From Nitrospirota bacterium (GTDB lineage Bacteria; Nitrospinota; Nitrospinia; Nitrospinales; Nitrospinaceae), in NCBI GenBank assembly GCA_003229345.1, contig QIDN01000339.1, forward strand, positions 1-10,301: 10,301 nt of DNA. The letters are read 5' to 3'. The position numbers were made by a program, and so were the translations under genes. Each line of letters opens with the position of its first letter. Position 1 is the stretch's first letter. Below, one piece after another: positions 1 to 6,848 of the stretch. Below the pieces are notes generated by a model. The model had not been told where the DNA came from, did no database searches, and worked only from the letters and a program-made list of their open reading frames with translations.

Positions 1-32
1 CCCAGAGAGCAAATAAAACTAGAGGGTTCGAA

Positions 33-476
33 ATAAAGGTAATTACTTTATTGATAGTACTGGCATTGGCAGGCTTCGGCTTCTCCAATGCGGCTTGGGC
101 CGGCGACAAAGGTCCTTGTCCACAACCCAGAAAAACCAAATCCGCCCCGGCCAATTTGATAAAGGCCAGTATCCCGGCCAGTGCGACTGTAGAAGCAGGC
201 AAGAAAATCTTTGAGAAAAGCGCCAAGCCCATGGCCTGCAAAATGTGTCATGGCAGTGAAGGCAATGGCGCCGGAAAGCTGGGCAAAGCCCTGAAACCGC
301 AGCCCCGGAACTTCACCTGCTCCGACACCATGAAAAGCGTTTCTCCCGGCCAGATGTTCTGGATCATCAAAAACGGATCCAAGGGAACTGGGATGGTGGC
401 ACATGGAAAGAAATTAAACGACAAGCAAATCTGGGATGTTGTGAAATACATCGACACCCAGTTTGTTAAACGATAA
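33..476 (+). CDS. periplasmic monoheme class I cytochrome c
   Basis: This is a small exported electron carrier. A hydrophobic signal peptide ends in AWA just before GDKG, at about residue 23 when counted from 33. One heme site, CKMCH, sits at residues 69-73 and is followed by GSEGNGAGK, as in class I cytochromes c. The likely distal heme ligand is Met121 in GTGM, and the C-terminal helix DKQIWDVVKYI is typical of the fold. Cys29 and Cys96 lie outside the heme site and could form a disulfide. The start is uncertain. The frame stays open to the left edge and contains no ATG. A GAGGG at 22-26 lies six bases before an ATA at 33, which gives a complete MKV-type signal peptide. A TTG at 51 would remove the positive n-region. 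A start left of the window is also possible. The next gene follows after 39 bases, so the two are probably co-transcribed. Family assignment is firm; the redox partner is unknown. Confidence 0.88.
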   Translation: MKVITLLIVLALAGFGFSNAAWAGDKGPCPQPRKTKSAPANLIKASIPASATVEAGKKIFEKSAKPMACKMCHGSEGNGAGKLGKALKPQPRNFTCSDTMKSVSPGQMFWIIKNGSKGTGMVAHGKKLNDKQIWDVVKYIDTQFVKR

Positions 477-500
477 ATGAGAACGATTTCTCTCTTTTTA

Positions 501-508
501 GAGGAGGT
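501..508 (+). promoter_or_regulatory. strong ribosome binding site of the cupredoxin-like gene
   Basis: GAGGAGGT lies seven bases before the ATG at 516. It is a near-perfect Shine-Dalgarno and fixes that start. It is much stronger than any site in front of the other genes in this window, which suggests high expression of the protein. Confidence 0.8.
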
Positions 509-515
509 ATGAGCC

Positions 516-1325
516 ATGAAAACGACACTCAAATTAACAGGACTCATGATCTGCCTGACCCTGTGGGTCGCACAAGAGGGTTTGGCAAAACCGAAAGCGT
601 ATGAGGTTTTGCCCGTGAGCAACGGCGGTAGCCTCTCCGGTTCTGTTTTATTCACAGGCAAGGTTCCCGCACCGATTCAAGAGGATTTGAATAAGGGCAA
701 AAACTCGGAATTCTGCGCTACACATCCGGACACAAAAAAGGGAGGTATTCGTCCTCGCCATAAAGTAGTCGTTACGGATGGCAAGCTGAAAGACACCGTC
801 GTGTTTATCGAGAACATCGGTAAGGGAAAGGATTGGTCTTCTCAGATCACCAACTTCGATTTTAAAAACTGCGACATTTTTCCAAAAGTTACGGTTGTAC
901 GGAAAACTCCCAAGAAGATGAAGACCGGCCTGGTTCAAATCACCAACCACGACGTGGACATTCTTCATAATCCTCACGGATATTCCAAGGTTGGAGCCAG
1001 CGCTAAAACCTTGTTCAACAAACCGCTGCCCAACAAAGGCGACGTGGCCGACGTCACCAAAAATCTGAAGCGGTTTAAAATGAAGAAGGACAAGCACTTC
1101 TTCCTGCAGTGCGATCAGCACAATTATATGGAAGCGGATGCACGTATCATTTGGAACCCTTACTATGCCATCACGGCTAAAGAAGGATCGTTTCAAATCG
1201 ATCAAATTCCTGCCGGGACCTACCGGATCACGGCATGGCATCCTTATGTCGGTGAAGTCTCTCAGGAAGTCACCATTGAAGCCGGCCAGAAAATGCAGTT
1301 GGAATTTGCATTGACCGGCAAATAA
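516..1325 (+). CDS. exported cupredoxin-like protein with carboxypeptidase-regulatory-like C-terminal domain
   Basis: This is a predicted periplasmic protein of 269 residues with a signal peptide cleaved after about Ala24 (EGLA, then KPK). It resembles a known group that combines a plastocyanin-like copper fold with a C-terminal carboxypeptidase-regulatory-like beta-sandwich. The visible copper-ligand candidates are His151 in ILHNPHG, then Cys199, His202 and Met205 in LQCDQHNYM; family members commonly show CDVHPWM here. The region NPYYAIT...GSFQIDQIPAGTYRITAWHP (about 214-243) is the conserved regulatory-like domain. An N-terminal part, GGSLSGSVLFTG, has the same beta-strand style. Cys67 and Cys119 may pair. 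It lies 39 bases downstream of the cytochrome c gene and ends before a strong terminator, so the two genes form one transcription unit. Electron transfer or copper binding in the periplasm is an inference; the natural partner is unknown. Confidence 0.78.
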   Translation: MKTTLKLTGLMICLTLWVAQEGLAKPKAYEVLPVSNGGSLSGSVLFTGKVPAPIQEDLNKGKNSEFCATHPDTKKGGIRPRHKVVVTDGKLKDTVVFIENIGKGKDWSSQITNFDFKNCDIFPKVTVVRKTPKKMKTGLVQITNHDVDILHNPHGYSKVGASAKTLFNKPLPNKGDVADVTKNLKRFKMKKDKHFFLQCDQHNYMEADARIIWNPYYAITAKEGSFQIDQIPAGTYRITAWHPYVGEVSQEVTIEAGQKMQLEFALTGK

Positions 1326-1350
1326 CAATCCTTTTCATTACTCATAAGCA

Positions 1351-1390
1351 AAGGCGGTACCGGAAGTAACTCGGTACCGCTTTTTATTTT
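1351..1390 (+). terminator. intrinsic terminator of the cytochrome/cupredoxin operon
   Basis: A perfect 9-bp stem pairs GCGGTACCG (1354-1362) with CGGTACCGC (1372-1380) around a 9-base loop. It is extended by AAG/CTT pairing into the T-run TTTTTATTTT that follows. It begins 25 bases after the stop codon at 1325 and is the clearest terminator in the window. Confidence 0.92.
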
Positions 1391-1422
1391 GAAGCCTGCT
1401 CCCCTCTCCCGTTTTTCACAGG

Positions 1423-1451
1423 TTGAATCCATTCGGCATTGATAGTATAAA
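1423..1451 (+). promoter_or_regulatory. sigma-70-type promoter of the ankyrin lipoprotein gene
   Basis: TTGAAT at 1423-1428 and TATAAA at 1446-1451 are separated by exactly 17 bases. This predicts transcription from about 1458 and a leader of some 45 bases before the ATG at 1504. It lies directly after the terminator of the preceding operon. The promoter sits on top of a possible upstream TTG start at 1423, which is one reason to reject that start. Confidence 0.65.
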
Positions 1452-1503
1452 CAGAGCTTCAGGGCCGGATAGGCCCACCGTTACCTCGGGGAGCAGCAGG
1501 CAA

Positions 1504-3102
1504 ATGGTATTCTCATGGATTAGAATTGCGTTGTGTTTCGCTTTCTTACTGCTTCTGTTTGCCTGCAATTCTTCGGACACCGCAAGCACCTCCCCTTCCA
1601 GAATTGAAGAACAAAAACAAATAGAAAAATTTATCGAAGCGGCCCGCAAAGGTCAGTCCCATACAATCATTTTAATGCTCGATAACGGAATGATAAATCG
1701 CCAGGGTGCCTTGGACAAGGGCCTGATGGCCGCGCTGGAAGAAGAGCACACCGATCTTGCCGCGTTTCTCCTCAACCGGGGCGCCGACCCAAAAGCGAAA
1801 AACAGCGGATCATTCACCGCTTTAATGGAGGCGGCTTTGCTCGGCGATTTCCATCTTGTTCGCCAATTGATGGAGTTGGGAGCCGACCCGCACGCAGTCG
1901 ACAATCAAGACCGGACCGCACTCATGAGCACGGTTACTGGCGGCAATATGGAAGTGGTGGACTTGATCCTGAGCCAGAAACCCAAAGTCAACGCGCAGGA
2001 TAAGGCAGGTTTTACCGCCTTGATGTGGGCCGCAACCGGTAGCCACCCCGAAACCGTCGAGCGGTTAATCGAACACGGTGCCAACGTCAACCTACGCGAT
2101 CGCAACGGCTACTCGGCGCTCTGGCTGGCCACCCTCCGGGAAAATCTCGACACGGTCCGTATTCTGGTCGATCAAGGTGCCCGAATGAATCTGATCAACA
2201 AAGACGGATTTTGCCTGTTGATCGATGCCGCTGCGGGAAGTAATTCGGAAATCGTTCAACTGTTTCTCGATGCAGAAGCCAATATCAATATTAAAGATCG
2301 GCAAGGACGCACCGCATTGATCGAAGCCTTGCATCGAGGCACTCCCGAAACTATCCGGCTTCTTATCAAACGAGGCGCCGATGTCCAGCATAAAGACGGG
2401 CAAAGAAATACCGCATTGATGGCGGCCGTCGCCCACGGCGATCTCGCAATTCTCAAATCTTTACTGAAATTGAAACCCGATCTGGATGCCAGGAACCGCA
2501 TCGGCCGAACCGCATTAAACGACGCCGCCCGGCTGGGGAATCTTCCCATGGTGCGCCTCCTTTTGAGAAAAGGCGCTGACCCTGATATCCTGGACCGGCA
2601 AGGGATCGGCCCACTCAGCAGTGCCGCAGGTAAGGGCAATATGGAAATGGTCAAATCGCTTCTCTGGCGGGGTGCCAAAATTAAGAACGAGGAGGGACGA
2701 GGGTTTAATGCGCTCAACAGCGCCACCTTCGGTGGGAATATAAAGATCGTCAAATTGTTTTTGTGGAAGGGAGGCGACGTCAATGCGCCGGATGCGCATG
2801 GGATGACGCCGCTGATCAGCGCCGCCTTCGGCGACAATATTGAAATCGTTCGGTTACTGCTCAAAAAAGGAGCGGATATCAACGCCCGCACCCGAAGAGG
2901 GTGGACCGCACTGATGAGCGCGGCGTTCGAGGGTAACCTGAAAATCGTGGAATTGTTGATTGATCAGGGAGCGGACCGGCACATGAAAACCCGCGACGGA
3001 TGGACCGCTTACCGAAGTGCGGAAATGGGAGGCCACACCCGTATCGCCCGGCTCCTCACGCCCGATGTGGAACCTCCCCAGCAAGAAGAGTCCCTTCAAT
3101 AG
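1504..3102 (+). CDS. ankyrin-repeat lipoprotein
   Basis: This 532-residue protein is almost entirely ankyrin repeats. The ATG at 1504 begins a short positively charged stretch and a hydrophobic core ending in LLLLFAC, a lipobox with Cys21. The mature protein should therefore be lipid-anchored and face the periplasm. After a Ser/Thr-rich linker and a helical cap, about 13 consecutive 33-residue repeats with caps at both ends run to near residue 520. They carry the usual TALM-AA-G---V--LL--GAD pattern, with several weaker copies (for example QKPKVNAQDK and LKPDLDARNR). The tail EPPQQEESLQ is charged. A frame extension back to TTG at 1423 is open but would bury the signal peptide and overlap the promoter. 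Ankyrin arrays bind proteins; periplasmic examples such as Pseudomonas AnkB are linked to oxidative-stress protection. The binding partner here is unknown. Repeats are degenerate at DNA level, so this is old rather than recent duplication. Confidence 0.9.
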   Translation: MVFSWIRIALCFAFLLLLFACNSSDTASTSPSRIEEQKQIEKFIEAARKGQSHTIILMLDNGMINRQGALDKGLMAALEEEHTDLAAFLLNRGADPKAKNSGSFTALMEAALLGDFHLVRQLMELGADPHAVDNQDRTALMSTVTGGNMEVVDLILSQKPKVNAQDKAGFTALMWAATGSHPETVERLIEHGANVNLRDRNGYSALWLATLRENLDTVRILVDQGARMNLINKDGFCLLIDAAAGSNSEIVQLFLDAEANINIKDRQGRTALIEALHRGTPETIRLLIKRGADVQHKDGQRNTALMAAVAHGDLAILKSLLKLKPDLDARNRIGRTALNDAARLGNLPMVRLLLRKGADPDILDRQGIGPLSSAAGKGNMEMVKSLLWRGAKIKNEEGRGFNALNSATFGGNIKIVKLFLWKGGDVNAPDAHGMTPLISAAFGDNIEIVRLLLKKGADINARTRRGWTALMSAAFEGNLKIVELLIDQGADRHMKTRDGWTAYRSAEMGGHTRIARLLTPDVEPPQQEESLQ

Positions 3103-3138
3103 CAAATTGAGCTATGAAGCTGTTTCTGCTCTGAGGGT

Positions 3139-3879
3139 TTACTCCCTGGGGGCGTCTTTGACACAACGAAAGCCGAAGTTGGAATTGCGCACATAAGGGT
3201 CCGACCAATAACGGGTGGCGGGGGTCAGGTGTCGTGCGCCGGAATACCAGGAACCACCGCGCAATCCTTTTTCCTCCCCGGTCTCGGGGCCTTTCGGATT
3301 TTTCTCGAGGCTTCGTTCGTAATATTTTTTTTCATACCAATCCGCCACCCACTCCCAGACATTGCCCGAGGTATCGTACGTTCCGTAAGCATTGGGTTGG
3401 CGGGTTCCTACCGGATGCGTCCGCTCTTCCGAGTTGTCATCGAACCAGGCATATTTCGGATTCATGTCCTCGCCCCAGAAGTACAAAGAGGATGCTCCGC
3501 CACGCGCGGCTTTTTCCCATTCGGCTTCGGTGGGCAGGCGCTTACCGGCCTTGGCGCAATAGCCTTTCGCTTCGTACCAGTTGACCTGATCGACGGGATG
3601 ATCCTCTCCTGTGAATTTTGAGGGGTTGGCTCCCCGCAGGCGTTCATAATCTTTTTGAACCACTTCAAACTTATCGATGAAAAATCCGTCCAGATAAACC
3701 TTGTGCGGAGTTTTGTTGCTGGCCCCTTCCAACCCCATGGTAAACGCCCCCGGCGGCACCCACACCATGCCTTCAGGAGGCTGCGGAGCCGCTTTGGTTA
3801 AAGCGGGAGCCCACAACAGGAATGACATAAACAGCGTTGCCGACCCCAATAACTTTTGATGGAAAAAGTTGTTTTTCAT
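3139..3879 (-). CDS. exported SUMF1/FGE-fold protein lacking the catalytic cysteines
   Basis: This 246-residue protein has the formylglycine-generating-enzyme (FGE-sulfatase) fold. A signal peptide with hydrophobic core LGSATLFMSFLLW is cleaved at about ALTKA (residue 30). The family landmarks follow in order: MVWVPPGAFTMG (38-49), HPVDQVNWYEAKGYC (about 94-108), RLPTEAEWEKAARGG (114-128), GNVWEWVADWY (172-182), RGGSW (207-211) and GFRC (236-239). In true FGEs the stretch after RGGS carries two copper-binding cysteines five residues apart. Here it reads WYSGARHLTPATRY with no cysteine, so sulfatase activation by this protein is unlikely. It is more probably a binding or otherwise diverged member. 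No sulfatase gene is nearby. The ATG at 3879 was chosen over TTG at 3891 because AAGGAT lies at usable distance from the ATG but abuts the TTG. It converges on the ankyrin gene with 36 bases between stops and no clear terminator. Confidence 0.88.
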   Translation of the reverse strand: MKNNFFHQKLLGSATLFMSFLLWAPALTKAAPQPPEGMVWVPPGAFTMGLEGASNKTPHKVYLDGFFIDKFEVVQKDYERLRGANPSKFTGEDHPVDQVNWYEAKGYCAKAGKRLPTEAEWEKAARGGASSLYFWGEDMNPKYAWFDDNSEERTHPVGTRQPNAYGTYDTSGNVWEWVADWYEKKYYERSLEKNPKGPETGEEKGLRGGSWYSGARHLTPATRYWSDPYVRNSNFGFRCVKDAPRE

Positions 3880-3900
3880 ACGCGGATTCAATCCTTATTC

Positions 3901-3973
3901 CCCTTTATCATATTTATAATATTTTAGTGTCCACACAGGAACTATTCCCTCAACAAGCCAAACAGTATATTAT
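3901..3973. promoter_or_regulatory. AT-rich divergent promoter region
   Basis: The 156 bases between the divergent FGE-like and TPR genes contain the only AT-rich block of this part. For the plus strand, TATTAT at 3968-3973 has a weak TTCCCT 17 bases upstream (3945-3950). A second TATAAT lies at 3915-3920 without a good -35. On the minus strand TATGAT-like and TATAAA-like boxes occur in the same block. Promoters for both genes must lie here or inside the genes, but the exact boxes are not certain. Confidence 0.35.
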
Positions 3974-4035
3974 CATACGAACCTCGGGTTCCGGCATACC
4001 TCAAGAACTGCTAACCGAAGGAGCGAGACTCTGAA

Positions 4036-4410
4036 ATGTCATTTTGGAATTGGCTTGGACCAGGTAAACTCAGGGAGCGTGAGGAGAAAGCACAGCACGA
4101 ACCGGAGAACCCTCAATGCCATTTTGAACTGGCAACGGAATACGAACGGCGGGGTCAATATCCCCAAGCCATTGAAGCCTTTCAGAAAACACTGAAACTG
4201 AGCCCCCGGTCTGCCGAAACCCATTTCAACCTGGGGGTGCTCTACAAAACCACCAAAAACGGTCGGCAAGCCATCTTCCATATGGTGCAGGCGGGCAATC
4301 TGTTCTCCGAGCGCAACGATGTGGAGAATAAGGACAAAGCCCGCAAGAAGCTGAAAGCATATTACAAAAAATTCGATTTCCAGCCTGGAGGAAACCCGTC
4401 CGAACTCTGA
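4036..4410 (+). CDS. small tetratricopeptide-repeat protein
   Basis: This is a 124-residue soluble protein with no signal peptide. Two TPR motifs are visible: residues about 25-57 (NPQCHFELATEYERRGQYPQ, then AIEAFQKTLKLSP) and about 59-92 (SAETHFNLGVLYKTTKNGRQ, then AIFHMVQAGNLF). A lysine-rich C-terminal helix (KDKARKKLKAYYKK) follows. AAGGAG at 4018-4023 precedes the ATG at 4036 by 12 bases. TPRs mediate protein-protein contacts; a scaffold or adaptor role is likely but the partner cannot be read from the sequence. It is transcribed in the same direction as the radical SAM gene, with 113 bases between them, so co-transcription is possible but unproven. Confidence 0.85.
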   Translation: MSFWNWLGPGKLREREEKAQHEPENPQCHFELATEYERRGQYPQAIEAFQKTLKLSPRSAETHFNLGVLYKTTKNGRQAIFHMVQAGNLFSERNDVENKDKARKKLKAYYKKFDFQPGGNPSEL

Positions 4411-4486
4411 ATAGATATTGTTTTCAACTACTTATCTCCTACCATGAATCCAATTGCCTCTCCAAAAAACTGTGTTACTCTGAAAG

Positions 4487-4516
4487 TTAATCTAAACAAC
4501 CATTTTTTATTATATT
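4487..4516 (+). promoter_or_regulatory. possible promoter of the radical SAM gene
   Basis: TATATT at 4511-4516 stands only seven bases before the ATG at 4524. A weak -35-like TTAATC lies at 4487-4492 with an 18-base spacer. No Shine-Dalgarno is present between them, only AAAG. If used, the transcript would start at or next to the start codon (leaderless). Confidence 0.28.
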
Positions 4517-4523
4517 AAAGCCC

Positions 4524-6059
4524 ATGAAAGTCTGCCTGATAGAACCTTCAAAGTTTGTTTCGCTGACCAATTTCGTGTCCACGATCAGCATGCCGCCGAT
4601 CGGCTTGGCTTATATTGCCGCTGCATTGCGCGAATCAGGACATGATGTGACAGTGGTCGACGGACCCGGTTCGGCCCCCCGCAATTTTTTTCAATTCAAG
4701 AATGTTCGAGTACGGGGTTTGACCAAAGAGGATATTGTCGAACGCATTCCAAAAGACTCCGAAGTCATCGCGCTGGGATGCATGTTCACCTCCAACTGGG
4801 TGTATGTCCGGGAAATCGTGAAGGATATTCGCGCCCGATTTCCCAACGCCAAATTGATCATGGGCGGTGAGCACGTTACCGGCTTTCCCGAGTTATCCCT
4901 CGAACAAGCACCCCTGGACGCCGTGGTCCTGGGCGAAGGCGAGGAAATCGTCGTTCACCTGCTCGAACATTTTGAAAAAGGCACCCCACTGGAAGAACTG
5001 GAGGGAGTGGCATTCCGTTCCTCTGATGGAAGTATTCAGGTGAAACCTCGCTACCGGCGCATCAAGGATATCGACTCCATTTCCTGGCCGGCGTGGGATC
5101 TATTCGACATCCAAAAATATAACGAAGTCAACCAACCGCACGGCGCGTCGCAGGGACGCTTCATGCCAATGCTGGCGACACGCGGATGCCCGTTCCAGTG
5201 CACCTTCTGCACCAGCCCCAACATGTGGACCACTGAATGGATCGCACGCGATTACAAAAATGTGGTCGACGAAATGCAAAATTACCAGAAACACTATGGA
5301 ACCAGTGATTTTCAATTCGAAGATCTCACCGCCATCGTCCGTAAGGATTGGATCATCGACTTCTGCGACGAAGTTGTCCGGCGCGGCATGAAGATCACCT
5401 TTCAGATGCCGTCGGGAACGCGCAGCGAATCGATCGATGCCGAAGTCGCGCAGAAACTTAAAGCCGCGGGGTGTCATGAATTCGCGTTCGCCCCGGAGTC
5501 CGGCGATCCCGAGATTTTGGAAGCCATCAAAAAGAAGGTAAAACTTCCCGCCATGTATGAGGCCGCCCGCAATGCCATGGATGCAGGAATCAACGTCGGT
5601 TGCTTTTTCATCATCGGTTTCCCGGAGGATACCTACCGAAGCGTCTTGAAAACCTATGCCGCCATGGTCAAATGTGCATTAAAAGGATTCACCAACGTCA
5701 ATCTCAATGCTTATTCGCCACAGCCCAATACAGAATCGTTCCAGGAACTCCAGGCCAACGGCGTCATTACAGAATTGGACGACAAGTACCTGATGAGCCT
5801 GTTCACCTTTCAGGACTTCGGCGCCAAGAAAACCTCATACAACCCGAAGTTCGGCGACCGCGAACTGTCTTTCCTGGTAATCTTCGGGCAAGGATTGTTC
5901 TATGTGTTTTATTTCCTGAGAAAACCCAAGCGGATTTTCGATTTAATTTACGATCTATTTTCAGATTCCGCCCGCAACAAGAGCAATAAAATGGCCAAGT
6001 CCGCCCTCAAGGATGCGTTTACCGTTGTCAAATCCAGACTGGTCGGCGTTTTCAAATAA
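4524..6059 (+). CDS. cobalamin-binding-type (BchE-like) radical SAM enzyme
   Basis: This 511-residue enzyme has the two-domain layout of B12-dependent radical SAM proteins. The N-terminal Rossmann-like cobalamin-binding domain shows MPPIGLAYIAAALRESGHDV (23-42), VVDG, MGGEHVTGFPE (113-123) and VLGEGEE (135-141). It lacks a DxHxxG motif, as in the BchE-like branch where cobalamin would bind without a protein histidine. The radical SAM core carries the 4Fe-4S motif CPFQCTFC at residues 222-229 (Cys222, Cys226, Cys229), preceded by MLATRG. Other core landmarks are FQFEDLT, the SAM-binding-like FAPESGDPEIL, and GCFFIIGFPEDT. The C-terminal 150 residues contain a hydrophobic FLVIFGQGLFYVFYFLRK stretch that may touch the membrane. 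Members of this group methylate unactivated carbons or do ring chemistry on lipids and pigments. The substrate here is not known, but adjacent methyltransferase and glycosyltransferase genes suggest a lipid or glycan. Confidence 0.88.
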   Translation: MKVCLIEPSKFVSLTNFVSTISMPPIGLAYIAAALRESGHDVTVVDGPGSAPRNFFQFKNVRVRGLTKEDIVERIPKDSEVIALGCMFTSNWVYVREIVKDIRARFPNAKLIMGGEHVTGFPELSLEQAPLDAVVLGEGEEIVVHLLEHFEKGTPLEELEGVAFRSSDGSIQVKPRYRRIKDIDSISWPAWDLFDIQKYNEVNQPHGASQGRFMPMLATRGCPFQCTFCTSPNMWTTEWIARDYKNVVDEMQNYQKHYGTSDFQFEDLTAIVRKDWIIDFCDEVVRRGMKITFQMPSGTRSESIDAEVAQKLKAAGCHEFAFAPESGDPEILEAIKKKVKLPAMYEAARNAMDAGINVGCFFIIGFPEDTYRSVLKTYAAMVKCALKGFTNVNLNAYSPQPNTESFQELQANGVITELDDKYLMSLFTFQDFGAKKTSYNPKFGDRELSFLVIFGQGLFYVFYFLRKPKRIFDLIYDLFSDSARNKSNKMAKSALKDAFTVVKSRLVGVFK

Positions 6060-6086
6060 AGCGGTTCTGAAGAAGGAAAGCAGGAT

Positions 6087-6809
6087 TTATTTTTCCGCAA
6101 CAAGAAAGGATTGTTTGCCCATGACCCTCCAAACCAAAGGCACCTTCAGATAAAGCCAAACCAAAAACGGGTACTGGGGAATTTTACTTTTGATGGTAAA
6201 TGGAAGGAATTTTGAAATCACGCGTTTAATTTTAAATCCCTTGATGAGAAGTCCTTCGATGAGGCTTTTCTCCGTCAATGCAATATGGTGATCAAAGAAA
6301 TCCCAATATTCAAAACCCACATGGCGGATGTTGGGCTGGAGGATCAAAAATAAACCGCCCTTTTTTAAAACCCGGTGGACCTCGTCAAACGTTTGCAGGG
6401 CTTCTTCCTTGGTCCTCAAGTGTTCCAGAAAGTTGCTGGTGAACACCACATCTATTGATTCATCGGCCAGAAAGGACAGGTTAGTGGAACTGGTCTGTTG
6501 AACCGTGACATTGGTGTGAGCAAGCAAAGGTGTGTCGTCGTTGAGATCGACGGCCAATTTTTCCCGGCATTGGATGTTATTGATGAAATCACAATACCCG
6601 GCGCCCAAATCCAAAACGGTGTCATTAGGAGAAACATAATCTTGAAAAAAGTGGCGGCACAAAATCTGCCATATCCGGGATTTGCTCTCGACCTCTTTTT
6701 TACTAAACCGGCCCCGGTATAAAAGGTCCAGGTTTTTTTGAAGCCCTTTCTCTCCACCGGATCTGGAAGGTTTTTCTTGAGGGTCTAATTCTATGTCGGG
6801 TTTATCCAT
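6087..6809 (-). CDS. class I SAM-dependent methyltransferase
   Basis: This 240-residue cytosolic enzyme has the Rossmann methyltransferase fold. Motif I is VLDLGAGYCDF (65-75). The acidic residue of motif II is Asp88 in LAVDLN. The region SIDVVFTSNFLEHL (118-131) is motif IV, and VLKKGGLFLILQPN (147-160) is the post-motif strand. The C-terminal part, with YWDFFDHHIALTE and LYLKVPLVWRVMGKQS, resembles methyltransferases found beside GT2 glycosyltransferases in polysaccharide and lipid-glycan loci. The ATG at 6809 follows AAGAAG at about five bases. It converges on the radical SAM gene (27 bases between stops) and is divergent from the fusion gene (39 bases between starts). The gene is notably AT-rich: a hand count of 6181-6240 gives 17 G+C in 60, against 38 in 60 for 5161-5220 in the radical SAM gene. 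This hints at separate ancestry. The substrate is unknown. Confidence 0.85.
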   Translation of the reverse strand: MDKPDIELDPQEKPSRSGGEKGLQKNLDLLYRGRFSKKEVESKSRIWQILCRHFFQDYVSPNDTVLDLGAGYCDFINNIQCREKLAVDLNDDTPLLAHTNVTVQQTSSTNLSFLADESIDVVFTSNFLEHLRTKEEALQTFDEVHRVLKKGGLFLILQPNIRHVGFEYWDFFDHHIALTEKSLIEGLLIKGFKIKRVISKFLPFTIKSKIPQYPFLVWLYLKVPLVWRVMGKQSFLVAEK

Positions 6810-6848
6810 GAATTCTTCTTATCAAAACTTTAAGGGCGGGAAATAATC

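Noticed and set aside
648..1328. 226-codon open frame on the minus strand opposite the cupredoxin-like gene
   Set aside because: It is the shadow of a well-supported gene with signal peptide, motifs and ribosome binding site on the plus strand; the translated product has no recognisable domain.
2256..2891. 211-codon minus-strand frame inside the ankyrin gene, apparently repetitive
   Set aside because: Its periodicity simply mirrors the 33-residue ankyrin repeat on the other strand.
1504..3102. DNA-level tandem repeat or recent duplication in the ankyrin gene
   Set aside because: The repeats match at the level of protein pattern, with no long identical DNA copies seen.
3103..3138. Terminator between the ankyrin and FGE-like genes
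   Set aside because: Only 4-bp GAGC/GCTC pairing is visible and there is no T-run on either strand.
3837..4034. Plus-strand 65-codon frame between the FGE-like and TPR genes
   Set aside because: It overlaps the FGE-like signal peptide on the opposite strand, lacks a ribosome binding site and shows no domain.
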